Source of the DNA: JAKLDO01 sp035354435
GTDB taxonomy: Bacteria > UBP6 > UBA1177
Length of the DNA: 38,251 bases
NCBI GenBank assembly: GCA_035354435.1
Contig: DAOQAY010000005.1
Span: 1 to 38,251 of the forward strand
Reading direction: 5' to 3'
Of the stretch, positions 24,949 to 31,479 are shown in pieces. The translations under genes and the position numbers were made by a program. Below the pieces are notes generated by a model. It worked only from the letters and a program-made list of their open reading frames with translations, ran no database searches and was not told the origin of the DNA. The stretch's first letter is position 1. Every line of letters starts with the position of its first letter.

Positions 24949-25890
24949 TCACACCTCCTCACCCTTTTTAATTATATCTTCCCCGGGACAGCATCTGTAT
25001 TCGAACTGGAGAGTTACATGCTCTATGCCGAATTTTTGATGAAGCATTGAACTTATTTCATTTTTTAACGGCTCAGTCCGGCTCACAGCCATGTCTTTTA
25101 TGTTTATATGGGCTTCAAAAATAATGTTCTTCTCATCTACAGCCCATATATGGACATGATGGACATTTTCCACTTCGGTTATCTTTCCGATCTCGTTTAC
25201 AACATCCTCGACAACAATGTTTTCGGGGACTCCCTGCATAAGTATATTTACGGCATCTTTTAGTATTTCATAGCTTTCCCTGAGCACATAAAGGCTTATC
25301 AGCACTGTCAGCGCGGGATCTATCCAGTATATCTCAAAGAAATACATACACACACCGCCGATAATAACGCTGACTGATGCAAGTGTATCGCCGAGCAGAT
25401 GCAGATATGCCGATTTTATGTTCATATCCCCTTTTGATCCTGATCTGAGCAGATATACACCTATGAAATTTGCAACAAGCCCTATAAGCGCGACCCATAT
25501 TACTATTACCGCGTTGACAGGTTCCGGGTTCATGAATTTAACATAAGCTTCTTTGAACAGGAACAGCGAAATGCCTATCAATGTGCTTGAATTTATGACA
25601 GCGGCAAGGATCGTCGCCCTTTTATATCCGAATGTCTTTCTGCTGTTCTTCTCTCTTTGCGATATTCTGATACTTGCATAACTGATGACCATCGAAAGCC
25701 CGTCACTGAAGTTATGCAGAGCATCCGTGATGAGCGAAAGACTTCCGGCAATAAATCCGCCTACAAGCTCCGCTACCGTTATTATAAAATTCAGCGCTAC
25801 AACAATTATCAGTTTTGCACCTTTGATATCGCCATGATCGTGGCCGTGACTATGATCGTGACCGTGATCGTGTTGTCCGTTACAGCTCAT
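24949..25890 (-). CDS. Cation diffusion facilitator (zinc/cadmium efflux) transporter
   Basis: This 313-residue CDF transporter of the ZitB/CzcD type exports Zn2+ or similar ions by proton exchange. It has a His/Asp-rich N-terminus (HDHGHDHSHGHDHGD), six hydrophobic segments, and the metal-site residues in LITDALHNFSDG and YLHLLGDTLASV. The C-terminal cytoplasmic domain (VENVHHVHIWAVDEKNIIFEAHI) is typical, and a late CCPG adds Cys. The start overlaps the arsR stop by 4 nt. The position between arsR and an arsenite pump is unusual and suggests that the operon answers to a broader range of metals than arsenic alone. Confidence 0.93.
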   Translation of the reverse strand: MSCNGQHDHGHDHSHGHDHGDIKGAKLIIVVALNFIITVAELVGGFIAGSLSLITDALHNFSDGLSMVISYASIRISQREKNSRKTFGYKRATILAAVINSSTLIGISLFLFKEAYVKFMNPEPVNAVIVIWVALIGLVANFIGVYLLRSGSKGDMNIKSAYLHLLGDTLASVSVIIGGVCMYFFEIYWIDPALTVLISLYVLRESYEILKDAVNILMQGVPENIVVEDVVNEIGKITEVENVHHVHIWAVDEKNIIFEAHINIKDMAVSRTEPLKNEISSMLHQKFGIEHVTLQFEYRCCPGEDIIKKGEEV

Positions 25891-26246
25891 TTCTCTTTCT
25901 CCACACAGGTATGACAGATTTTTCTTTCAAACCATTTGTCAAGCTTCTTCCGCAGATCGTTCCTGATATCTGAACCTATCCTTTTCTTCAAAGCTTCAAG
26001 AATGGCGAGCTCATCTTCATTGAGTCCTGAATTTATCGAATAATACACCCAGATATTGTGTCTGCGGTCAGTCAGAACCCCTGCATTGACAAGATACCGC
26101 AGATGTCTCGAAGCCTTGGACTGCGTCATTTCAAGCGAATTCTCGATATCGCACACACAAAGCTCATCTTTCATCAGAAGCAGAACAACTATCTGCAGCC
26201 TCGTTTCATCTGACAGCGCCTTGAAGAATTTTGCCAGTTCTTTCAT
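25887..26246 (-). CDS. arsR: ArsR-family metalloregulator
   Basis: This 119-residue ArsR/SmtB-type winged-helix repressor carries the thiol sensor motif ELCVCD (C30, C32) in the DNA-contact helix region. The recognition segment is MTQSKASRHLRYLVNAGVL. A second pair, CHTC (C111, C114), lies near the C-terminus and could provide further ligands. ELCVCD is the arsenite-sensing motif of classical ArsR; thiophilic metals such as Hg(II) could also bind. A strong AAGGAGG precedes the ATG. The promoter upstream contains a 20-bp palindrome that is repeated before hgcA, so this protein probably represses both operons and releases them when it binds metal. Confidence 0.95.
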   Translation of the reverse strand: MKELAKFFKALSDETRLQIVVLLLMKDELCVCDIENSLEMTQSKASRHLRYLVNAGVLTDRRHNIWVYYSINSGLNEDELAILEALKKRIGSDIRNDLRKKLDKWFERKICHTCVEKEK

Positions 26247-26267
26247 TTCCCTTCCTCCTTGAATAAC

Positions 26268-26308
26268 ATAACCGTTTAAACGATTATATAAAATCAGAAA
26301 AATGTCAA
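26268..26308 (-). promoter_or_regulatory. Promoter and ArsR-type operator of arsR operon
   Basis: The plus-strand sequence ATAACCGTTTAAACGATTAT (26268-26287) is a 20-bp palindrome with one mismatched pair. On the minus strand TTGACA (26308-26303) and TATAAT (26288-26283) flank a 14-nt spacer, and the palindrome covers the -10 box. The arrangement is repeated at 31421-31461. Confidence 0.75.
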
Positions 26309-26357
26309 GAGAGTTTTACAATAATTCGGCCAATTCTTAAAAACAAATCGCAACCGT

Positions 26358-26411
26358 GGTTACAGTAACCGGCATTTCTATATTGACTTGAATTATTATT
26401 TATGATAACAT
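26358..26411 (+). promoter_or_regulatory. Promoter and upstream dyad of the ATPase gene
   Basis: GGTTAC-A-GTAACC (26358-26370) is a perfect 13-bp dyad. It lies 12 nt before TTGACT (26383-26388), which has a 17-nt spacer to TAACAT (26406-26411). The dyad could be an activator or repressor site. Confidence 0.45.
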
Positions 26412-26467
26412 ACCTTAAGAACTGGATTTCTTCAGCATTTATTTGTTTTAGATATGGAGGTTTCATT

Positions 26468-27787
26468 TTGAAGTTCTACAATAGAGAGACGGAATTGAAT
26501 ATTTTGGACAAGATGCTGTCACAGGCTGATCAGTCAGGAAAAATGACAGTTATTACCGGAAGAAGACGGGTCGGAAAAACAATGCTGTCGCTTGAATCAG
26601 TTAAAAATCAGAAATTTGTCTATTTTTTCGTGTCAAAAAAATCCGAACAGCTTCTTGTTGAAGACTTTCTTGCTGAAATCAGGAAAAATTTTGATTTTCC
26701 CGTGATCGGCATTTTCAGAACTATGAGCCAGATCTTCGAATTGCTTATTGAAATAGGCAAAAAAGAAAAATTCACACTGATAATTGATGAATTTCAGGAT
26801 TTTATGAATGTGAACCCGTCTGTTTACGGAGAAATTCAGAAACTTTGGGATCTGAATAAATTCAATGTTAGAATGCATGTCATGTTTTCCGGCTCGATAT
26901 ATTCTGTAATGACAAGGCTGTTTGAACATGCAAAAGAACCGCTTTTCGGAAGAGCCGACAGAATCATTGTGCTTCAGCCCTTCAATATCGCAACGATCCA
27001 AAATATTTTAAACGATCACGGCGTAAATGATATGCGCACACTTACCGATTACTATATAATTACAGGCGGAATTCCTAAATATATTGATCTGCTTGTGACA
27101 AATAATGTTTTCTCATTTGACGATATGACAGACTTCATCTGTCAGGAATATTCACCTTTTCTAAACGAAGGAAAAAACCTGTTAATTGAGGAATTCGGAA
27201 AAGAATATTCCACCTATTTTTCCATTCTTTCGTTAATTTCTTCGGGTAAGACCTCCCGTCCTGAAATAGAGTCAATACTTGAAACTCCGATAGGTGGATA
27301 CATTGAACGGATGATATCAACATACGGCATTATAAAAAGCAGAAGACCGTTTGATTCAAAAGAGCAGTCAAAAACAATAAAATATGAGATCGTTGACAAT
27401 TTTCTGAGATTCTGGTTCCGGTTTATCCATAAAAACAATAGCGCAATAGAATCAGGCAATTTCAACTATCTCAAAGAAATCATCCAGCGTGATTATGCGG
27501 CATATTCCGGAACTCTTCTCGAAAAATTCTTTCATGAGCTTTTTGCCCGGACCGGAAAATATAACAGAATCGGTTCATACTGGGAAAAAGGAAATCTGAA
27601 TGAAATTGATCTTGTTGCTGTAAATGACATGGAAAAAAAGATCACCATCGCTGAAATCAAGCGCAACAGAGAGAACATAAGCATCCCGGCACTGAAAGAA
27701 AAATCACAGACACTTCTTAAATCCTATAAAAAGTATGAAATCGAATACCTTGCTTTAAGCTTTGAAAACATACAGGATTATCTGTAG
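26468..27787 (+). CDS. AAA-family ATPase with DUF234-type C-terminal domain
   Basis: This 439-residue ATPase of the archaeal-type (DUF234) group has an N-terminal P-loop GRRRVGKT (residues 31-38), Walker B with FTLIIDEFQDF (about 110), a sensor-like VMFSGSIYSVM, and a C-terminal domain with FLRFWFRFIHKNN followed by a nuclease-like segment (IDLVAVNDMEKKITIAEIKRN) resembling the DUF234/PD-(D/E)XK fold. The start is a TTG at 26468, preceded by ATGGAGG with good spacing; an ATG at 26402 has no ribosome site and lies in the promoter. It sits alone on the plus strand between the two metalloid operons and its stop abuts the stop of arsG with no gap. The role is unknown; members are often mobile and accessory. 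Confidence 0.85.
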   Translation: MKFYNRETELNILDKMLSQADQSGKMTVITGRRRVGKTMLSLESVKNQKFVYFFVSKKSEQLLVEDFLAEIRKNFDFPVIGIFRTMSQIFELLIEIGKKEKFTLIIDEFQDFMNVNPSVYGEIQKLWDLNKFNVRMHVMFSGSIYSVMTRLFEHAKEPLFGRADRIIVLQPFNIATIQNILNDHGVNDMRTLTDYYIITGGIPKYIDLLVTNNVFSFDDMTDFICQEYSPFLNEGKNLLIEEFGKEYSTYFSILSLISSGKTSRPEIESILETPIGGYIERMISTYGIIKSRRPFDSKEQSKTIKYEIVDNFLRFWFRFIHKNNSAIESGNFNYLKEIIQRDYAAYSGTLLEKFFHELFARTGKYNRIGSYWEKGNLNEIDLVAVNDMEKKITIAEIKRNRENISIPALKEKSQTLLKSYKKYEIEYLALSFENIQDYL

Positions 27788-28456
27788 TCAGCTCAGGAAA
27801 ACATAAAAGACCGTGTAATAAACACCTATGACGATCAGCACGATTCCGAAAACTCTGCGGATCCAGATCTCTGCGGCTGTGATCTTTCTGAACCAGAGGC
27901 TCACTTTTTCAGCGCTGATGGAAAGAAGGATCGCGAAAAGTATTACGGGAAGGGCAGTGCCGATGCCGTAAATGAGAGGGAGTATGAATTTTGACTGCGC
28001 CGATACTGCAAGAGGGACTAAAGATCCGAAGAAAAGCGCTGCGGAAACAGGACAGAATGACATTGCGAATATAAATCCAAGCATAAATGCGCCAATTAGT
28101 CCAAACCGTTCAGGTTTTATCCGGAATTCGCCGAATGAAGGCATGGGAATTGTAAATATCTCAAGTAAAAAAGCACCCGTGACAATAAGCAGCGGTCCAA
28201 TTATCATCACGCCCCAGATTTGCAGAAAATGTGAAAGTTTCGGCGTTGAAATGATCGAAACTACAATAACGGCGCTGACAAAAGTGTATGCTGCCATTCT
28301 GCCGAGAGTGTAAAAAACTGAAGAGATCATGACTGATTTTTTTTTCGAAATATCTTTTGAAAGATAGCTCACCGCCGCAATGTTTGTCGCAAGAGGACAC
28401 GGCGAAATTGATGTCAGAATCCCCAGCCATATTGCAGAGATCATCGCTATTATCAT
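27788..28456 (-). CDS. arsG: ArsG-like permease (CcdA/DsbD-type membrane protein)
   Basis: This 222-residue protein with six hydrophobic segments belongs to the CcdA/DsbD-type superfamily. The paired redox Cys are visible: SISPCPLATN (C20) and MSFCPVSAALFFGS (C135). Database entries of this shape beside ArsF-like proteins are called ArsG, an efflux permease for trivalent aminoaromatic arsenicals in the arsEFG system. The start overlaps the arsF-like stop by 4 nt (ATGA). As it also resembles electron-transfer CcdA, it might instead pass electrons to the two thioredoxin-like partners. It is the last gene of the hgcAB operon. The family is clear, the substrate is inferred. Confidence 0.8.
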   Translation of the reverse strand: MIIAMISAIWLGILTSISPCPLATNIAAVSYLSKDISKKKSVMISSVFYTLGRMAAYTFVSAVIVVSIISTPKLSHFLQIWGVMIIGPLLIVTGAFLLEIFTIPMPSFGEFRIKPERFGLIGAFMLGFIFAMSFCPVSAALFFGSLVPLAVSAQSKFILPLIYGIGTALPVILFAILLSISAEKVSLWFRKITAAEIWIRRVFGIVLIVIGVYYTVFYVFLS

Positions 28457-28929
28457 TTTTTGACCTCATTGAGCCAGCCCCTTATCTCCATCTCTTCATA
28501 CATTTTAAAACCTTCTTCATCGTCAAGAAGGCTCCAGATACGGTCGAGGTCCTTCCATCTCTTTTCAATACCGTTATCAAATTCCGAAACTATCACCTGC
28601 TTTGTTGTAAGCTTGTATTTATCTATGTATTTTTCATTTTCAGGCTTATCCACATTGACAGTTCTGAACTCGATAAGACCGCTTTTAAGCTCTTCCTGAA
28701 AAGCTCCTGCAAGCATAGTTTTTGTATAATTTTCCAGCTTTCTGCATGACTCACACCGTACATTTCCGTGAAAATATGTGACAAGAATATGATGACTTTT
28801 ACTGTCAGCAACAATATTCTGAGGGATTTCCGTTTCTGACTGTCCGTACCGTTCAACCGCCTTTGAACCGATCACAAAAAGTGTAAAAAGAACAAATACC
28901 GAAATAATGATCTGCCCTGCTTTTTTCAT
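28453..28929 (-). CDS. arsF: ArsF-like membrane-anchored thioredoxin-fold protein
   Basis: This 158-residue protein has an N-terminal hydrophobic anchor or signal (IIISVFVLFTLFVIGS) and a thioredoxin-like domain. HGNVRCESCRKLE carries a C59-E-S-C62 pair, and TTKQVIVSEFDNG fits the cis-Pro-side strand region. It corresponds to the ArsF proteins reported with ArsE to take part in reduction of nitroaromatic arsenicals. Its periplasmic redox domain lies between a cytoplasmic CPKC protein gene and an ArsG-like membrane protein gene, an order that could carry electrons across the membrane. The gene starts 11 nt after the arsE-like stop. Confidence 0.78.
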   Translation of the reverse strand: MKKAGQIIISVFVLFTLFVIGSKAVERYGQSETEIPQNIVADSKSHHILVTYFHGNVRCESCRKLENYTKTMLAGAFQEELKSGLIEFRTVNVDKPENEKYIDKYKLTTKQVIVSEFDNGIEKRWKDLDRIWSLLDDEEGFKMYEEMEIRGWLNEVKK

Positions 28930-28940
28930 GCTTTTTTTCT

Positions 28941-29174
28941 CTATGAAATAAGTTTTTTTATCTCTTCAACACTTGGTACTTTTCCGCATATTTTCACTGT
29001 TCCGTCAACCACAAGACAAGGTGTCATCATGACATGGAAGCTCATGATCTCGGTAATGTCAGTCACTTTGATAAGTTCATATTCAATGCCCAGCTCGCGA
29101 GCCGCTGTATCTGTGACCTCTGCGAGTTTTTTGCATTTGGGGCATCCTGTGCCAAGGATCTGCAGTTTTTTCAT
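28941..29174 (-). CDS. arsE: ArsE-like small thioredoxin-fold redox protein (CPKC)
   Basis: This 77-residue cytoplasmic thioredoxin-fold protein belongs to the redox-active disulfide protein 2 (TM0996/MTH895) group. The active site is C11-P-K-C14, the cis-Pro motif is TPC (T51-P52-C53), and a further Cys (C63) follows in KICG. Such small proteins commonly accompany ArsP-like permeases and ArsF/ArsG proteins. GAGGTG precedes the ATG and the gene begins 9 nt after the permease stop. It may reduce the other operon proteins or a metal substrate. Confidence 0.82.
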   Translation of the reverse strand: MKKLQILGTGCPKCKKLAEVTDTAARELGIEYELIKVTDITEIMSFHVMMTPCLVVDGTVKICGKVPSVEEIKKLIS

Positions 29175-29183
29175 TTTATCACC

Positions 29184-30158
29184 TCAAAAAATTAAATTAA
29201 GTATCCAGCCTGTTATCGTAAAAAGAACAAGGAGCATTCCTGCAAATATGAAAAGGAGCTCCTTTTTCATCACCTGTTTCAGAAGTATGAATTCCGGAAA
29301 AGATACAGCGACAGTGCTCATCATGAAAGCAAGCGTGGTCCCCACTGGAAGACCTTTTGCAATTAGACTTTCAGCGACAGGTATTATCCCGGTGGCATTT
29401 GAATAGAGCGGAATTCCAAGAAGCACGGCCGCAGGGACCGTCCACCACTGACCTTTTCCGAGATTTTCAGCAACAAAAGACTCAGGCACAAGCCCGTGAA
29501 GCGCCGCACCGAGGCCGACTCCGATAATGACCCATATCCACACTCTTGAAAATATCGAATAAAGTTCATCTCTTGCAAAAACATGTCTATCTTTGAACGA
29601 CATTTTCTGTTTTTCAGCTTTTACACCTGAATCAGTGCCTGTTTTTACAATATTCCTGACAAGCGGCATCAGAAATCTTTCCGCTTTGATCAGATCAATG
29701 AACATCCCGCCGATAATTCCCGAAAGTATCCCGACTGCAACATAGACTATCATGAACTTCACACCTAGCAGACTGCCCAGAAGCACGACCGCCACTTCGT
29801 TCACTATCGGCGAAGTTATGAGGAAGGACATCGTTATCCCGAGCGGGATCTGAGCCTGAGTAAAACCGAAAAAAAGAGGAATGCTCGAACATGAGCAGAA
29901 CGGCGTAACTGCACCGAACACCGAACCTGCCGTATATCCGATGAACCTGTTCTTTCCTGCAAGTATATCCCGCACCTTTTCGATGTTCAAAGCGGCCCTG
30001 AGCCAGGCGATGGTATATATCATTATCACAAGAAGGAAGTATATTTTTGTGACATCTTCAATAAAAAAATGGATGCTTCCGGCAAGGTGGCTTCCTTTCT
30101 CCATTCCTGCAAGATCATACACAATAAAGTCTGCGAGCTTTGTAAATATCAGCAGCAT
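29184..30158 (-). CDS. arsP: ArsP-like permease (DUF318/COG0701)
   Basis: This 324-residue inner-membrane permease belongs to the COG0701 (DUF318) family with about eight to ten hydrophobic segments. The hallmark TPFCSCSSIPLFFGF is present (C88, C90), and the second half repeats a related GIPLYSNATGIIPV motif. ArsP members export trivalent methyl or aromatic arsenicals. The start is the ATG at 30158 with AAGGAG 5 nt upstream; a GTG at 30164 lies inside that site. The gene overlaps hgcB by 10 nt. Because its partners methylate mercury, export of an organomercurial is an attractive idea but untested. Confidence 0.85.
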   Translation of the reverse strand: MLLIFTKLADFIVYDLAGMEKGSHLAGSIHFFIEDVTKIYFLLVIMIYTIAWLRAALNIEKVRDILAGKNRFIGYTAGSVFGAVTPFCSCSSIPLFFGFTQAQIPLGITMSFLITSPIVNEVAVVLLGSLLGVKFMIVYVAVGILSGIIGGMFIDLIKAERFLMPLVRNIVKTGTDSGVKAEKQKMSFKDRHVFARDELYSIFSRVWIWVIIGVGLGAALHGLVPESFVAENLGKGQWWTVPAAVLLGIPLYSNATGIIPVAESLIAKGLPVGTTLAFMMSTVAVSFPEFILLKQVMKKELLFIFAGMLLVLFTITGWILNLIF

Positions 30159-30409
30159 GAACACTCCTTACCAGTAACTTTGGATTTTATCATCGCATAG
30201 GCGCAACCTACCCCTGAGCACACTTTTATCGCCCCGAACTGACAGTTCTTCGCACACGCTCCGCACTCTATACAGCTGTTCCTGTTTATTACTTCAGCCA
30301 CACCGTCAACCTTGAATACATTATGAGGACACACTTCGGCACACATTCCGCAGCCTGTACATTTCGATCCGTCAAAAGAGAGTGATACCACATTATCAAT
30401 ATATTTCAT
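30149..30409 (-). CDS. hgcB: HgcB, mercury-methylation ferredoxin
   Basis: HgcB is a small ferredoxin that donates electrons to the corrinoid of HgcA during mercury methylation. The protein has 86 residues. Two 4Fe-4S motifs are complete: C17-x2-C20-x2-C23-x3-C27 and C46-I-E-C49-G-A-C52-x3-C56. The HgcB-specific features are the further Cys in GVGCAYA (C69) and the vicinal pair at the very end (CSCC, C85-C86), thought to bind Hg(II). The ATG at 30409 overlaps the hgcA stop in ATGA fashion, with GAGGTG upstream; a longer in-frame ATG (30478) is inside hgcA and not used. The stop lies 10 nt into the permease gene. Confidence 0.94.
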   Translation of the reverse strand: MKYIDNVVSLSFDGSKCTGCGMCAEVCPHNVFKVDGVAEVINRNSCIECGACAKNCQFGAIKVCSGVGCAYAMIKSKVTGKECSCC

Positions 30410-31404
30410 AACACACCTCTTATCACATTTACAAAATACATTATAACGCCTGCTGACATCCACACAATGAAAGGCCATGTATATTTTTTTATCTCGTGAC
30501 GGACTCCTGACGGTGATGTGAATGTTGTCGAACCTGTTAAATTAAACCCTGAATATGCAATCAGCGGAGGAATAATGAGGAAAAATTCTATAACAGCATA
30601 GATATCCCGGGCAAAGAAAAGTGATGAAATTCCAGCCCAGATAAGACCGAGAACGGCACCTTTGAGCACAAAAGAACGGAACGGCAGAAACGGAAATACC
30701 GCAGGGAACAGAAAAATACCGACAACAATACTTCCCGCCAAAGGCACAAAACTTGAAATATGAAACAGTGCCGAAATGAATACCGCAAGTACTACTTTCC
30801 ATCCTACGACCAGTTCAACCGGAGCAACTTTCATCCTTTCAACAAGAGGAAATTCAACAGTTCTCATTGATATCTCTGCAACATTGCCGGAATCTATGAA
30901 TTTCTTTAAATCCTGAATTCTCACAGGTCCGTAAACCACAGAAAAACCGGTGAGTTCTTTCACTCTGTGAGCGGCGACTCCCGGAGCACCGAGCTGAGGC
31001 ACAATGAGGTTCCTATGCAACACAACAGTTGAAAGTTTTGTCATTTTCACCATTCTTGCGATCTCGCCTGTACCGAAAGTCCCTTTGCCTGCCGCACACC
31101 AGACATTTACACCGTGAGTGTTGAGAACCAGCATCCACAGGTTCATTCCTGACAACTCTTTTCTCACAACATCAAAAGTGAGCTTGTAATTAGCCGTCAC
31201 AATTACCGGCGAATTGGAATCAGGATTTCCCACAGCATAAAGACCCTGCCGCACCGAATAATGCATTCTTCTGTAGCCCAGACGGACCATAACACCCGAA
31301 AATCTATCCTTGAAAGAAAGCTCTGAACTCACTTTCGGGATGAGCATGCTCCCCGACTGCACGAAGCCTGTCACATAAGACTGCTTATTTCCACCCGTTA
31401 TCAT
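30406..31404 (-). CDS. hgcA: HgcA, corrinoid methyltransferase for mercury methylation
   Basis: HgcA transfers a methyl group from a corrinoid cofactor to Hg(II), giving methylmercury. The protein has 332 residues. The diagnostic cap-helix motif N-V-W-C-A-A-G-K is at residues 100-107, with Cys103 as the predicted lower ligand of cobalt. Around it is the CdhD-like corrinoid domain (GTFGTGEIARMVK; VVLHRNLIVPQLGAPGVAAH). The C-terminal third (about residues 195-330) has about five hydrophobic helices and the HgcA-typical NLTGSTTFTSPSGVRHEI. The membrane domain separates it from the CODH/acetyl-CoA synthase subunit CdhD. The ATG at 31404 follows TTGGAG. The gene is first in a six-gene operon and is preceded by a promoter with an ArsR-type operator. 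Confidence 0.96.
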   Translation of the reverse strand: MITGGNKQSYVTGFVQSGSMLIPKVSSELSFKDRFSGVMVRLGYRRMHYSVRQGLYAVGNPDSNSPVIVTANYKLTFDVVRKELSGMNLWMLVLNTHGVNVWCAAGKGTFGTGEIARMVKMTKLSTVVLHRNLIVPQLGAPGVAAHRVKELTGFSVVYGPVRIQDLKKFIDSGNVAEISMRTVEFPLVERMKVAPVELVVGWKVVLAVFISALFHISSFVPLAGSIVVGIFLFPAVFPFLPFRSFVLKGAVLGLIWAGISSLFFARDIYAVIEFFLIIPPLIAYSGFNLTGSTTFTSPSGVRHEIKKYTWPFIVWMSAGVIMYFVNVIRGVL

Positions 31405-31420
31405 TTTCGCTCCAAATCAT

Positions 31421-31461
31421 ATAACCGCTTACACGATTATACGAAATCAAAGAAATGTCAA
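31421..31461 (-). promoter_or_regulatory. Promoter and ArsR-type operator of hgcAB operon
   Basis: The plus-strand ATAACCGCTTACACGATTAT (31421-31440) has conserved 7-bp outer arms (ATAACCG and CGATTAT) and a more degenerate centre than the arsR copy. On the minus strand TTGACA (31461-31456), 14 nt and TATAAT (31441-31436) match the arsR promoter in sequence and spacing. Over 43 bp, 37 positions are the same. Confidence 0.75.
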
Positions 31462-31479
31462 GAAGATTCTAAAATTTTA

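Noticed and set aside
27788..28456. CcdA for cytochrome c biogenesis
   Set aside because: No cytochrome c maturation genes nearby; the arsE/arsF-like neighbours fit ArsG better, though an electron-transfer role stays possible.
30149..30409. Generic 2[4Fe-4S] ferredoxin
   Set aside because: The extra Cys in GVGCAYA, the terminal CC pair and the overlap with an NVWCAAGK protein gene identify it as HgcB.
30406..31404. CODH/acetyl-CoA synthase corrinoid subunit (CdhD-like)
   Set aside because: The cap-helix Cys motif and the C-terminal membrane domain are specific to HgcA, and no other Wood-Ljungdahl genes are present.
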